From Pusillimonas sp. T2 (GTDB lineage Bacteria; Pseudomonadota; Gammaproteobacteria; Burkholderiales; Burkholderiaceae_B): a stretch of 64,000 nt of DNA. Below, one piece after another: positions 38,350 through 46,836 of this stretch. A program made the translations under genes and the position numbers. The first letter of the stretch is position 1; each line of letters begins with the position of its first letter. Below the pieces are notes generated by a model. The model searched no databases. It saw nothing but the letters and a program-made list of their open reading frames with translations, and was not told the origin of the DNA. The stretch covers positions 362,783 to 426,782 of the forward strand of contig NZ_NIQA01000002.1 in assembly GCF_002236805.1 (NCBI RefSeq), in the 5' to 3' direction.

Positions 38350-39177
38350 AGTAGCGGTATCTTGCCCAGGCGCCAGTTGCGCAAACCAGGCGCGTGGCGA
38401 AATGCCGCGGTCGGGGCCAAGCATCGAAAAGCCACCGTCGACGGGCACGTCGGCTCCGGTCATCCACGAGGCCTTGTCGGTAGCCAAGAACGATACGACA
38501 TGGCCAATTTCCTCGCCGCGCCCAACTCGCCCCAAAGGGTGAAAGTGGGCGCCAACAGCGTCGGCAGTTTCGATAGAACCACCACTCATCGACTCGGTCG
38601 AAGGCGACCACGTCCAGGCCGGCGACACCGACAAAACCCGAATGCCTTTGGGTGCAAGATCGACGGCAAAATTGCGTGTAATTTGCAAAATAGCGGCCTT
38701 TGACGCCGGGTAAATGGCACGGCCCGCCGCGCCAAATTTACCCCCCGTACTGCCCAGATTGATGACCACCGACCCTGGTGCCATGTGCGGCACAGCCTTT
38801 TGCGTAAAAATGGCCGCTGAAATCAGGTTGACGTTCAGGGTTTGAAACCACTGCTCACGCGAAGACGCCAACCCCTGATCGGCATAACTGCAGGCATTAT
38901 TGACCAGCATATCGATGCGCCCGAACCGCTTGACCGCAAACGCTATGCACCGATCGATCGCCTCGTCGGAAGTCACGTCGGTTTCGAAGAAAACAGCACG
39001 CTCACCGATACCGGCGGCCACTTTATTACCTGCCTCGGCGCCGCGGCCGACCAGCACCACATGGGCGCCATCGTCGGCCAACACCTTGGCAATATCGGCG
39101 CCCAGGCCCTGAGAGGCTCCGGTAACAATGGCAACCTTACCGCCCAAGGGCAACTGCAGTGTTTGTGCTTGTGTCAA
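38347..39177 (-). CDS. short-chain dehydrogenase/reductase in dioxygenase cluster
   Basis: This 276-residue SDR has cofactor motif VTGASQGLGADIA, NNACS and active-site YPASKAA with the upstream Ser in NLGSTGG. It is the last gene after the ring-hydroxylating dioxygenase subunits, so oxidation of a cis-dihydrodiol or of a side-chain alcohol is the likely role. I choose TTG 39177, which is preceded by AGGAG at proper spacing; an upstream in-frame TTG at 39207 has none. No ATG is available near the N-terminus. Confidence 0.84.
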   Translation of the reverse strand: MTQAQTLQLPLGGKVAIVTGASQGLGADIAKVLADDGAHVVLVGRGAEAGNKVAAGIGERAVFFETDVTSDEAIDRCIAFAVKRFGRIDMLVNNACSYADQGLASSREQWFQTLNVNLISAAIFTQKAVPHMAPGSVVINLGSTGGKFGAAGRAIYPASKAAILQITRNFAVDLAPKGIRVLSVSPAWTWSPSTESMSGGSIETADAVGAHFHPLGRVGRGEEIGHVVSFLATDKASWMTGADVPVDGGFSMLGPDRGISPRAWFAQLAPGQDTAT

Positions 39178-39224
39178 TGTTTTCTCCTGACGTTGATCTT
39201 CCAACAAGGCTTGGCCCAGTCAAT

Positions 39225-39758
39225 TTACATATGCATGTCAAGCATGCCGAAGACGCCTTCACAGTTGGTCAGATTGACGCGCTTCAGGTGAATCGCCCAA
39301 CCGCCGGACTCGGTGGCGGCCAGCTTGTGATACACCGTCGCGCCCAACTGGCGCGGCTCGTTGCGGTACTCGGTAAGCTGCAGGCTGGAGCGCACAATAA
39401 TGCGGCCTTCAGCATCGGCGCCATCGATCATGACATTGCCTACGAGGCGGCTACCGTAAGTCGGCGGATGCTGCGACCAGTTGCGGGCGTGGTTAACACG
39501 GCGCACACGCACCTCGCGCAGCATCGCATCTTCCCAGAACAGCGACACATGGTCGAACGGGTTTTCTTGCCCCTGTTTGCGAGGCGCCCAGTAACGGCCT
39601 TCCGGCGTCCAGAGTTTCAGCCAGTCATCAAGCTTGCGATCATCAAGCAAACGCGCTTCGTGGAACAGAAACTGCTGGATGCTGTGGTAAGTCTCCAGCG
39701 AAGGAGAAAGGCTGGAAACGGGTTCAACGGAAAAGTCAAAAGTACGATCAAGCAGCAT
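39225..39758 (-). CDS. aromatic-ring-hydroxylating dioxygenase beta subunit
   Basis: This 177-residue protein is of the small-subunit (Ring_hydroxyl_B, NTF2-like) family. IQQFLFHEARLLDDRKLDDWLKLW is the typical N-terminal cone helix, followed by DHVSLFWEDAMLREVRVRR and a SRLVGNVMIDG strand. It supports trimer formation of the oxygenase and has no cofactor. It is encoded 5 nt after the alpha subunit with GGAG before its ATG. Confidence 0.9.
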   Translation of the reverse strand: MLLDRTFDFSVEPVSSLSPSLETYHSIQQFLFHEARLLDDRKLDDWLKLWTPEGRYWAPRKQGQENPFDHVSLFWEDAMLREVRVRRVNHARNWSQHPPTYGSRLVGNVMIDGADAEGRIIVRSSLQLTEYRNEPRQLGATVYHKLAATESGGWAIHLKRVNLTNCEGVFGMLDMHM

Positions 39759-39763
39759 GGTGA

Positions 39764-41086
39764 TTACTCCTGTGACTGTGCGCTGTTACCGGACAGCATG
39801 TACTGCTTCCAGGCCGCAAACTGGTTACGCATGGGCAGCTCGCTGGTGCCATTGACCGACACGGTGCCTTCGGGGGTTTCTTTATCGGTGCCGGCATAAC
39901 GGTGATGACTGACCCACTCGCCGCCACGGGTCATATTGCCCTCTTGGCAACGGCGATAAAGTTCGACATCGTCTGGCATGACGTTGGACGATGGCGAGTT
40001 AATGACGTTGGTGTACGTCAAGGCGCGGTCAAATACCGAGTCAGGCGCGCCTTTCAGGCGGAACGTCTGGATTTCGATAAGCGTGCGATTGACGCTGATG
40101 GGGCGAATAACGCGGAACTGCTGGAACACCGTATGAGGCGAGCCGCTGCCGTAGATAACGGTGTTGTGGCGGTTCATACCCAAAATGGCACGCGCCTTTT
40201 CTTCGCCATGCACAGCCGCCAACGACTCGAAGTGCGCGCGCGAGACCGGGTCGCGGGTGGCCGCGGCGGGGTCAAAAATGGCTTCCATGTAGCCGTGGCC
40301 ATTCTTGTAGGCACGCAGCTCAAGCTTTTCCCAGAATTCGTAAGGCTCACCGTTGCCGTCCATAATCAGCAGCTCGAACGGCATTTCACCCAGATGTTGG
40401 GCTTCATCGCGCGCCGCCATGAAGGACGATTCATGCGTAATGGGCGCATGCATGGTGTCGTGAAGGTTCTCGTAGAAGACCTTCCAGTTGGACAACTGCA
40501 TCACCTGGAATACACCACCAACGACCTCGACCTCGCCTTCGGGCGAACGGTCGCACAGGTTATCGATAGAGGACGCGGCACCGTCAAGGAAGGTCACCAG
40601 ATCAGGGCCTTCAGCCGACTGGCTGGCAAACACAAAGCCGCGATACGAGTCGACACGCGCCAGGGGACGCATGGAGAAATCGGGGTGAGACTTGTCGAAG
40701 GTCGTACCTTCCATGCCATTGCGCAACGGTACCGACAGCAACGAACCGTCAAGCTTGAATGTCCAGGCGTGGTAGGGGCAGCGGAAAAACTTCCCTGCAC
40801 AGCCATCGCCCTGGGCAACCAGTTGCGCCCCTTTGTGCGGGCAGCGGTTATAAAGCACATTGATCTTGCCATCCGTGCCCCGTGTCATGATCACGTCTTG
40901 GTCACCGATACGCGTGGTGTGGTAGTCGCCTGGGTTTTTCACCTGGCTTTCATGACCAACGTAAATCCAGGCCTGACCATAAATGCGGTCCATTTCCAGC
41001 TGGAAAAGCTCGGGATCGGTGTATACCCGTTTATGTACGCTGTCTGAACGAACCAGACCCGCAATTTCCTCGTTGCTGATGCTCAT
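39764..41086 (-). CDS. aromatic-ring-hydroxylating dioxygenase alpha subunit (Rieske)
   Basis: This 440-residue catalytic subunit has a Rieske [2Fe-2S] centre ligated by Cys82, His84, Cys103 and His106 (RCPHKG and FRCPYHAW). The mononuclear iron site NLHDTMHAPITHE supplies the bridging Asp210 and ligands His213 and His218. It would insert O2 into an aromatic substrate using electrons from the reductase encoded at 46837. ATG 41086 follows GGAGGACAAC; a start 21 nt upstream is less likely. The sequence opening VYTDPELFQLEMDRIYGQAWIYVGHESQV is shared widely among uncharacterised dioxygenases, so the substrate stays open. Confidence 0.92.
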   Translation of the reverse strand: MSISNEEIAGLVRSDSVHKRVYTDPELFQLEMDRIYGQAWIYVGHESQVKNPGDYHTTRIGDQDVIMTRGTDGKINVLYNRCPHKGAQLVAQGDGCAGKFFRCPYHAWTFKLDGSLLSVPLRNGMEGTTFDKSHPDFSMRPLARVDSYRGFVFASQSAEGPDLVTFLDGAASSIDNLCDRSPEGEVEVVGGVFQVMQLSNWKVFYENLHDTMHAPITHESSFMAARDEAQHLGEMPFELLIMDGNGEPYEFWEKLELRAYKNGHGYMEAIFDPAAATRDPVSRAHFESLAAVHGEEKARAILGMNRHNTVIYGSGSPHTVFQQFRVIRPISVNRTLIEIQTFRLKGAPDSVFDRALTYTNVINSPSSNVMPDDVELYRRCQEGNMTRGGEWVSHHRYAGTDKETPEGTVSVNGTSELPMRNQFAAWKQYMLSGNSAQSQE

Positions 41087-41230
41087 GTTGTCCTCCAAAC
41101 GGTTCAAGAGTCATTCCGTAGGAGGCAATTTATTACGCAGCGAAAATGCGCAATAGCCGTTACTTGCAGCGGTTGTCCGCTTATGGCAGCGTAGCCTGAC
41201 CATACCGGGATTAACCCTGTTTTTTGCATG

Positions 41231-41277
41231 ATTCGGATAAACCATTCGGGGCTGATGCCTATTTCGGATAGTGACAC
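41231..41277 (+). promoter_or_regulatory. two CGGATA-type repeats upstream of liv operon 2
   Basis: ATTCGGATAAACC at 41231 and TTTCGGATAGTGACAC at 41262 are direct repeats offset by 31 nt, about three helical turns. The second has its CGG 107 nt before the livH ATG. The same core is found near 45495, 45540 and 58859, so these are candidate AraC sites. The whole 41087-41371 gap contains no gene. Confidence 0.45.
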
Positions 41278-41371
41278 CCGGCGAATTCAACAAGAATGGC
41301 CACCTTGCAGCTTTACCTTGCAGCGCAGTTGCGCCTGCAGCAACAACCCCTCAACATGAGCACATGCACAC

Positions 41372-42292
41372 ATGAGCACCCTATCCATTATTGAACAACT
41401 CATGAATGGCATCGGCCTGGGGCTGATTCTATTCATGATGGCAGCGGGCCTGACCATTGTGTTCGGCGTGATGGACACCATGAATCTGGCCCACGGCTCG
41501 CTATTCATGTTTGGCGCCTATTTTGCCGCAACAGCCTATGGCGTCACCGATTCATTCACGCTGTCCGTCCTTATTGCAGTCGCCCTGACCATGCTGGTCG
41601 GGCTGCTGCTGGAAACCAGCCTGATCCGCCGTCTATACACCCGCAACCACATGAATCAGGTCGTGGCCACGTTCGGCGTCATTCTTATTTGCAATGACTT
41701 GGTCAAGTACGTTTGGGGGCCGGCCCCTATCATGGCCGCCACACCGCCCTCGCTCGCCGGCTCTGTCGAGCTGATCGGCGGGCTTGAGTACCCGGCCTTC
41801 CGCTTGCTGATCATCGCCGTCGGTATCGTAGCCGCCCTGGCGCTTTACTTCATGATGACGCATACACGGCTGGGCATGCTGGTGCGTGCCGGCGCATCGA
41901 ATCGCACCATGACCCAGCTCATGGGTGTACCGGTGCGACGCGTCTTCTCGCTGATTTTCATTCTGGGCGCAGCCCTGGCGGGTATTGGCGGCGCCATGGT
42001 CGGCCCCGTCACCGCCGTACAGGTTGGCATGGGCGACTCGTTCATGATCCCCGCACTGGTCGTTATTGTCATTGGCGGCATCGGGTCGATACGCGGCGCA
42101 TTCATAGCCGCCTTGCTGGTTGGCATTGTCGACACAGCCGGCCGCGCCTTCATACCTGGTCTTATCAGCATGGTTGCGTCGCCGGTTGTTGCCGCCGACG
42201 TGGGCCCCGCCCTGGCCAGCGTTCTGATGTATATCCTGATGATTGTTGTGCTTGGCTGCAAACCATCCGGACTTTTCCCCGCACGAGGATAA
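41372..42292 (+). CDS. livH: Liv-type ABC permease (LivH-like), system 2
   Basis: This 306-residue permease opens with GLGLILFMMAAGLTIVFGVMDTMNLAHGSLFMFGAY, the LivH N-terminus, and has GASNRTMTQLMGVPVRRVFSLIF as coupling region and IGGIGSIRGAFIAALLVG near the end. It is the first gene of a four-gene transporter operon divergent from the dioxygenase. The ATG at 41372 has no strong Shine-Dalgarno sequence. The transporter probably imports the aromatic or amide substrate of the neighbouring oxygenase; its binding protein is encoded separately at 45639. Confidence 0.9.
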   Translation: MSTLSIIEQLMNGIGLGLILFMMAAGLTIVFGVMDTMNLAHGSLFMFGAYFAATAYGVTDSFTLSVLIAVALTMLVGLLLETSLIRRLYTRNHMNQVVATFGVILICNDLVKYVWGPAPIMAATPPSLAGSVELIGGLEYPAFRLLIIAVGIVAALALYFMMTHTRLGMLVRAGASNRTMTQLMGVPVRRVFSLIFILGAALAGIGGAMVGPVTAVQVGMGDSFMIPALVVIVIGGIGSIRGAFIAALLVGIVDTAGRAFIPGLISMVASPVVAADVGPALASVLMYILMIVVLGCKPSGLFPARG

Positions 42293-42295
42293 TTC

Positions 42296-43288
42296 ATGCC
42301 CAGTCACAACACCTCAAAGTCGTCCGCCTGGGTGCCGCTGCTCGGCATCGTTTTGCTGGCAGCCTTCCCTGTTTTCTCGCAATACCTGGGGCTTGACTAC
42401 TACACCGGCTTTGTCATGCGCCTGCTCATCTCGATGATCATCGTGACCAGCCTGAACTTCTTGCTCGGCTACGGCGGCATGGTCGCCTTAGGGCATGCCG
42501 GGTTTATTGGCGTTGGCTCTTACGCTATGGTCGCGCTGATCGAAGCCGGCATTACGTCAGTCTGGCTGCTGTGGTTCGGCGCCACCGTCATCACCGCGAT
42601 CTGGGCGGCGCTGATCGGTCTTATCGTTTTGCGCACCCGCGGCATCTACTTTCTGATGATCACCCTGGCCTTTGCCGAAATGGTTTACTACATCGCGGTG
42701 TCACTGCGCCAGTACGGCGGCGACGACGGCTATATCTTGTCGACCCCGCTCAGCTTTGGCCTGGGCTTTGATCCGATGGACACCAACACCTTGTACGCCG
42801 TGGTATTGGTCATGTTCGTGTTGACCTTTGCATTCTTCAATCGCATGGTCGACTCGCGCTTCGGCAAAGCCATTATGGGTATTCGCGACAACCCAGTACG
42901 CATGCAGGCCCTGGGTTACCCCACGTTCAAGCTGCAACTACAGGCCTTCGTCATTGGTTCGGCCGTTGCCGGCTTGGGCGGCGCCATGATGATGACGCAG
43001 AACGGCTTTATCAGCCCCACCACAATTCACTGGACACACTCGGCCGAGCTGATGGTGATTGTTGCCCTGGGTGGCATGGGCTACAAATGGGGCGCCATTC
43101 TGGGCGCAGGCTTGTGGGGCATCTTGAAAGAGTTCTTGCCACAGTTCACCGAGTACTGGCACTGGCCCATGGGCTTGCTGGTCATCCTCATCATTTTGTA
43201 TGCACCCAATGGCCTGTGGGCACTGTTCAGCCGCGAACAAGGTCACCAAAACGGCGGGCTGTTTAAATTTATCCGGAGGCAGGCATGA
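42296..43288 (+). CDS. livM: Liv-type ABC permease (LivM-like), system 2
   Basis: This 330-residue membrane permease contains LNFLLGYGGMVALGHAGFIGVGSY, TRGIYFLMITLAFAEMVYYIAV and GIRDNPVRMQALGYPTFKLQLQAF, the three conserved LivM stretches. It starts 3 nt after livH with AGGA upstream and overlaps livG by 4 nt. With LivH it forms the channel of importer system 2. Confidence 0.9.
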   Translation: MPSHNTSKSSAWVPLLGIVLLAAFPVFSQYLGLDYYTGFVMRLLISMIIVTSLNFLLGYGGMVALGHAGFIGVGSYAMVALIEAGITSVWLLWFGATVITAIWAALIGLIVLRTRGIYFLMITLAFAEMVYYIAVSLRQYGGDDGYILSTPLSFGLGFDPMDTNTLYAVVLVMFVLTFAFFNRMVDSRFGKAIMGIRDNPVRMQALGYPTFKLQLQAFVIGSAVAGLGGAMMMTQNGFISPTTIHWTHSAELMVIVALGGMGYKWGAILGAGLWGILKEFLPQFTEYWHWPMGLLVILIILYAPNGLWALFSREQGHQNGGLFKFIRRQA

Positions 43289-44046
43289 GTCTTTTTTCTG
43301 CGACCGGCCTGGTCAAAAGTTTCCATAGTTTGCGGGCCACCGACAACGTCGACATTTCAGTCAACGCCAATGAGGTCCACGCGCTTATCGGCCCCAACGG
43401 GGCAGGCAAAAGCACCTTGGTCAACCTTATCTCGGGGTTGCTGCCCGTCGATGCCGGGCGCATCACGCTGGACGGACAAGACATCACCCGCCTGAAGGCC
43501 CACGAACGTGTACACGCGGGTTTGTCACGCTGTTTTCAAGTCACCAATCTCTTCAAAGAAATCAGCGTCATCGACAACCTGCGGCTCGCTATTCAGGCCC
43601 ACGAAGGCAACAATTTCAAAGTATTTGGCGTGCGTAACAACGAGGCCGTACTGAACGAAAAAGCTCGAGCCCTGGGCGCCAAAGTGGGCATCGAAGGCGA
43701 GGCTGTCCTGAACAGCATGGCCGGCAGCCTGCCTCACGGCGCACAGCGCCAACTGGACATTGCCCTGGCGCTGGCGGCCAACCCCAAGGTGTTGTTGCTT
43801 GATGAGCCTATGGCGGGCATGGGCCCCGACGAATCGGCACGTGTGGTCGAACTCATCAAAGGCCTGCGCCAGCACATGGCAATTTTGCTGATCGAACACG
43901 ATATGGAAGCCGTGTTTCAACTGGCCGACCGCATTTCGGTGCTGGTTTACGGCAAAGTCATTACCTCGGGGACGGTCGATCAAATCCGCAACGACCCGAA
44001 GGTTCAAGAAGTTTATTTAGGCTCGGAGACCGTCGCCCATGGCTGA
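43285..44046 (+). CDS. livG: Liv-type ABC ATPase (LivG-like), system 2
   Basis: This 253-residue ATPase has Walker A GPNGAGKST, the LivG-specific VHAGLSRCFQVTNLFKEISV, Walker B VLLLDEPMAGMGP and switch IEHDMEAVF. In place of LSGGQ it has LPHGAQRQLDIAL, a known LivG variation. A GGAGG site precedes the ATG. It overlaps livF by 8 nt. Confidence 0.9.
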   Translation: MSLFSATGLVKSFHSLRATDNVDISVNANEVHALIGPNGAGKSTLVNLISGLLPVDAGRITLDGQDITRLKAHERVHAGLSRCFQVTNLFKEISVIDNLRLAIQAHEGNNFKVFGVRNNEAVLNEKARALGAKVGIEGEAVLNSMAGSLPHGAQRQLDIALALAANPKVLLLDEPMAGMGPDESARVVELIKGLRQHMAILLIEHDMEAVFQLADRISVLVYGKVITSGTVDQIRNDPKVQEVYLGSETVAHG

Positions 44047-44755
44047 CAAACACTTGTTAACCTGTAAAAACCTGCACGCAGGCTACGGCGCCAGCCAGGT
44101 CTTGTTCGGCATGGATTTCACCATCGACGAAGGTGAGGTCATCGGGCTGCTGGGCCGCAACGGCATGGGTAAAAGCACCACACTCAAAAATATTGTTGGC
44201 TTGCTTAAACCCACACAGGGCGAAATTTGGTGGGAAGGCAAGGCACTGAACACTATGGCGCCCGACGCCATTGCCCGCCTGGGCATCGCCATTGTGCCCG
44301 AGGGCAGGCAGTGCTACCCAAACCTGACCGTGCGCGAACACCTGGTGGCGTTTGCCGGCAACCGCAATGGCAGCGCCAACCAATGGACACTGGAACGCAT
44401 TTACGATCTTTTCCCGCGCTTGGCCGAACGCAGCCAGCATATGGGCGGGCAATTGTCGGGCGGCGAACAGCAAATGCTGGCCATTGGCAGGGCATTGTCC
44501 ACCAATCCGCGCTTGCTGATTCTTGACGAAGCCACCGAAGGCCTCGCCCCCTTGATTCGCGAAGAAATCTGGCGCTGCCTTGACTTGCTGAAACGCGAAG
44601 GCCAAACCACACTGGTGGTCGACAAATATGTCGATAAGCTGGTCGGGCTGGCCGACCGCCATATTATTCTGGAGCGCGGAAAAATCGTCTGGACAGGCTC
44701 GTCCGCCGAACTGGACGCCGACCGCAGCCTGTGGGTGCGCTATATGGGCGTTTAA
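44039..44755 (+). CDS. livF: Liv-type ABC ATPase (LivF-like), system 2
   Basis: This 238-residue ATPase has Walker A GRNGMGKST, IVPEGRQCYPNLTV, signature LSGGEQQM and Walker B LLILDEATEGLAP. The switch region reads VVDKYVDKL instead of the usual VEQN or IEH, so the H-loop His is replaced by Lys or Tyr. This is unusual but seen in LivF relatives of aromatic transport systems. It is the last gene of the transporter operon, with a 10-bp terminator hairpin 24 nt downstream. Confidence 0.9.
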   Translation: MADKHLLTCKNLHAGYGASQVLFGMDFTIDEGEVIGLLGRNGMGKSTTLKNIVGLLKPTQGEIWWEGKALNTMAPDAIARLGIAIVPEGRQCYPNLTVREHLVAFAGNRNGSANQWTLERIYDLFPRLAERSQHMGGQLSGGEQQMLAIGRALSTNPRLLILDEATEGLAPLIREEIWRCLDLLKREGQTTLVVDKYVDKLVGLADRHIILERGKIVWTGSSAELDADRSLWVRYMGV

Positions 44756-44778
44756 CCACAAGGGTTAAACGTTCACAC

Positions 44779-44810
44779 TGCGCCGTCCCGCAACACTGCC
44801 GGACGGCGCA
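44779..44810. terminator. bidirectional terminator hairpin
   Basis: TGCGCCGTCC and GGACGGCGCA form a perfect 10-bp stem with a 12-nt loop between the convergent liv operon and isochorismatase-like gene. It is followed on the plus strand by AATTTATAAA. Confidence 0.65.
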
Positions 44811-44828
44811 AATTTATAAAACGCCCCC

Positions 44829-45422
44829 CTACGCGGCACCTTCGCTCAACTCAGTAACGCTAGACACTTTCGCCACAAACGCTAGGCTGCGCAGCGCCGC
44901 ATCATGAAACTCAGGTGACCCGGCAGCGCAGGCGTCAGCCGCAATGGTGACTTCGTAGCCCCGATCGGTAGCGTCACGCACGGTATGCTCAACGACTGAA
45001 TGCGTCGCCACGCCCCCCACAATCAAATGCTGCACATCAAGCATGCGCAAAATATTGTCCAGGCACGTTCCGGCAAACGAGCTGATGCGCTGATGAGTGA
45101 CCACAAACTCGCGCGCGTTGTTCAACGGTTGCAGAGGCGCCATGAATTCGGCACCCCACTCGCCGTCCTTCACGGCGCCAAGCTCGATGGTTTTCTGGAA
45201 AATAGGCGTATTACGGGGGCAGTCCGCATAGTCGGGACGAAAAGCAATACGCACGTGCACCACCGGCAATTGCTGGTCGCGGGCAAACGCCAGTAAGCGC
45301 GTGGCGCCATTAATCAGACGCTCGCGCACTTTTTCATCGTTTACGCCTACCCGGATCTTGCCGTCCGGATGCAGCACTTCGTTCTGGTAATGCAAGGCCA
45401 ATACTGCGGTTCGTTCATTCAT
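44829..45422 (-). CDS. isochorismatase-fold protein with a degenerate catalytic triad
   Basis: The 197 residues follow the isochorismatase/nicotinamidase fold throughout (TAVLALHYQNEVLHPDGKI, PVVHVRIAFRPDY, GGVATHSVVEHTVRDA, ITIAADACAAGSPEFHDAALR-like end). The Asp-Lys-Cys triad is lost: Asp is His11 in ALHYQNE, Lys is His110 in VTHQRISSF, and Cys is Val143 in VATHSVVE. It cannot act as a Cys amidohydrolase of the normal kind. It may be a regulator, a metal-dependent variant, or a different hydrolase. ATG 45422 follows GGGGAAAACC. It sits between the liv operon and the binding-protein gene, with a CGGATAG element about 75 nt upstream. Confidence 0.82.
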   Translation of the reverse strand: MNERTAVLALHYQNEVLHPDGKIRVGVNDEKVRERLINGATRLLAFARDQQLPVVHVRIAFRPDYADCPRNTPIFQKTIELGAVKDGEWGAEFMAPLQPLNNAREFVVTHQRISSFAGTCLDNILRMLDVQHLIVGGVATHSVVEHTVRDATDRGYEVTIAADACAAGSPEFHDAALRSLAFVAKVSSVTELSEGAA

Positions 45423-45486
45423 GGTTTTCCCCAATAGGTCGAGAGATCAATTGTGATGAAACCCAGTCTAGCGCCTTGAATCATGG

Positions 45487-45502
45487 GGCACTATCCGGAA
45501 AA
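45487..45502 (-). promoter_or_regulatory. CGGATAG element facing the isochorismatase-like gene
   Basis: Read on the minus strand the site is TTTTCCGGATAGTGCC, closely resembling TTTCGGATAGTGACAC at 41262. Its CGG lies 75 nt upstream of the isochorismatase-like ATG. Confidence 0.45.
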
Positions 45503-45534
45503 AGAGCCCGAGACAGCCAAAAATGGCACTGCTA

Positions 45535-45552
45535 AAAACGGATAGCGCAACA
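45535..45552 (+). promoter_or_regulatory. CGGATAG element facing the binding-protein gene
   Basis: The site AAAACGGATAGCGCAACA has its CGG exactly 100 nt before the ATG of the binding-protein gene. Together with the opposite-facing site at 45487 it makes a divergent pair in a 216-nt region. Confidence 0.45.
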
Positions 45553-45638
45553 GAGGCGTCTGCCGATTGTGGATATTGCGCCGTGCCTGCTTTGCCTAGA
45601 CTTGAAGCGCTTCAACCACTCAACGCGCAAGGAAAATC

Positions 45639-46817
45639 ATGAAAAAATCAGCTATCGCTCGAGCAATGGTGTTTTCCGCAGCCTTGCTGGCCGCTGCCGG
45701 CGCCCAGGCTGCCGACGAAATCAAAATCGGCTTCTTGACCACATTGTCCGGCCCCGGCGCCGGCACAGGCCAAGACATCCGCGACGCCTTCCTGCTGGCC
45801 ATTAAGATGAACGGCGGCAAATTAGGCGGTTTACCCGTTAACATCAGCGTCACCGACGACCAAAACAACCCGGTCGCCGCACGTCAAACTGTCGAGCGCT
45901 ACATCAAGCGCGACAAGGTCGACGTGATCACCGGCCCCGTATTCTCCAGCGTTGTCCTGCCGATTCTGCCCACCATTTTGCAGAACGATACGGTTTTCCT
46001 GAGCACCAACACCGGCCCAGCCGACTATGCCGGCGAAAAATGTGACCCCAACTTCTTTGCCGTATCGTGGCAGAACGAAGACGTGCCCCAGGCAATGGGC
46101 GCATTCGCCTCGTCTAAAGGCTACAAACGCGTCGCCATGATCGCCCCCAATTACCCCGGCGGCCGCGAATCGCTGCAAGGCTTCAAGCGCAAGTACACCG
46201 GCGAAATCGTCGACGAGGTCTACACCAAAATGGGCCAACTCGACTACTCGGCCGAAATCGCCAACCTGAAAACAGCAAAGCCTGATGCCGTGTTTTACTT
46301 CCTTCCCGGTGGCATGGGCATCAACTTTGTCAAACAATACAACGCGTCGGGCCTGCAAAAAGATGCCCCATTGCTGACCCCCGGCTTTACCGCCGACACC
46401 GAGAACATTGCCGCACTGGGCAAAGACCTGGTGGGTACGTACAACTCGTCGCAGTGGGCCCACGACCTGCCTAACGAAGCCAACAAGAAGTTCGTAGAAG
46501 CCTACCAGAAAGAGTATGGTCGTCTGCCCAGCATGTACTCGTCGCAAGGTTACGACGCTGCCATGCTGATCGACGGTGCCGTTCGTCAGGTCAACGGCAA
46601 GATCGAAGACCACAAGGCCTTCCTGAAAGCACTTAAAGACGCCAAGTTCGACTCGGTACGCGGCAAGTTCCGCTTCAACAACAATCAATACCCCATCCAT
46701 GACATCTACATGCGTCAGGTCGTAGAAGACGCCCAGGGCAATGTCCAGAACAAACTGGTCAGCAAGGTCCTGGACAACCACCGCGACCCGTTCGCCAACC
46801 AGTGCCCCATGAAGTAA
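45639..46817 (+). CDS. periplasmic binding protein of Liv-type ABC importer, system 2
   Basis: The 392-residue precursor has a signal peptide (KKSAIARAMVFSAALLAAAGAQA) and then DEIKIGFLTTLSGPGAGTGQD, the start of a Peripla_BP_6 domain, with TGPVFSSVVLPILPTIL and PDAVFYFLPGGMGINFVKQY further on. It should deliver the cluster's substrate to LivHM of system 2, although its gene is split from the transporter operon by the convergent isochorismatase-like gene. AGGA precedes the ATG. It is cotranscribed with the reductase 20 nt downstream. Confidence 0.9.
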   Translation: MKKSAIARAMVFSAALLAAAGAQAADEIKIGFLTTLSGPGAGTGQDIRDAFLLAIKMNGGKLGGLPVNISVTDDQNNPVAARQTVERYIKRDKVDVITGPVFSSVVLPILPTILQNDTVFLSTNTGPADYAGEKCDPNFFAVSWQNEDVPQAMGAFASSKGYKRVAMIAPNYPGGRESLQGFKRKYTGEIVDEVYTKMGQLDYSAEIANLKTAKPDAVFYFLPGGMGINFVKQYNASGLQKDAPLLTPGFTADTENIAALGKDLVGTYNSSQWAHDLPNEANKKFVEAYQKEYGRLPSMYSSQGYDAAMLIDGAVRQVNGKIEDHKAFLKALKDAKFDSVRGKFRFNNNQYPIHDIYMRQVVEDAQGNVQNKLVSKVLDNHRDPFANQCPMK

Positions 46818-46836
46818 CTTGAAGGAATTTTCTGCA

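Noticed and set aside
39902-41047. Long plus-strand frame of 381 codons
   Set aside because: It lies antisense to the Rieske alpha subunit, which has intact motifs; the translation is His/Arg-rich with no domain.
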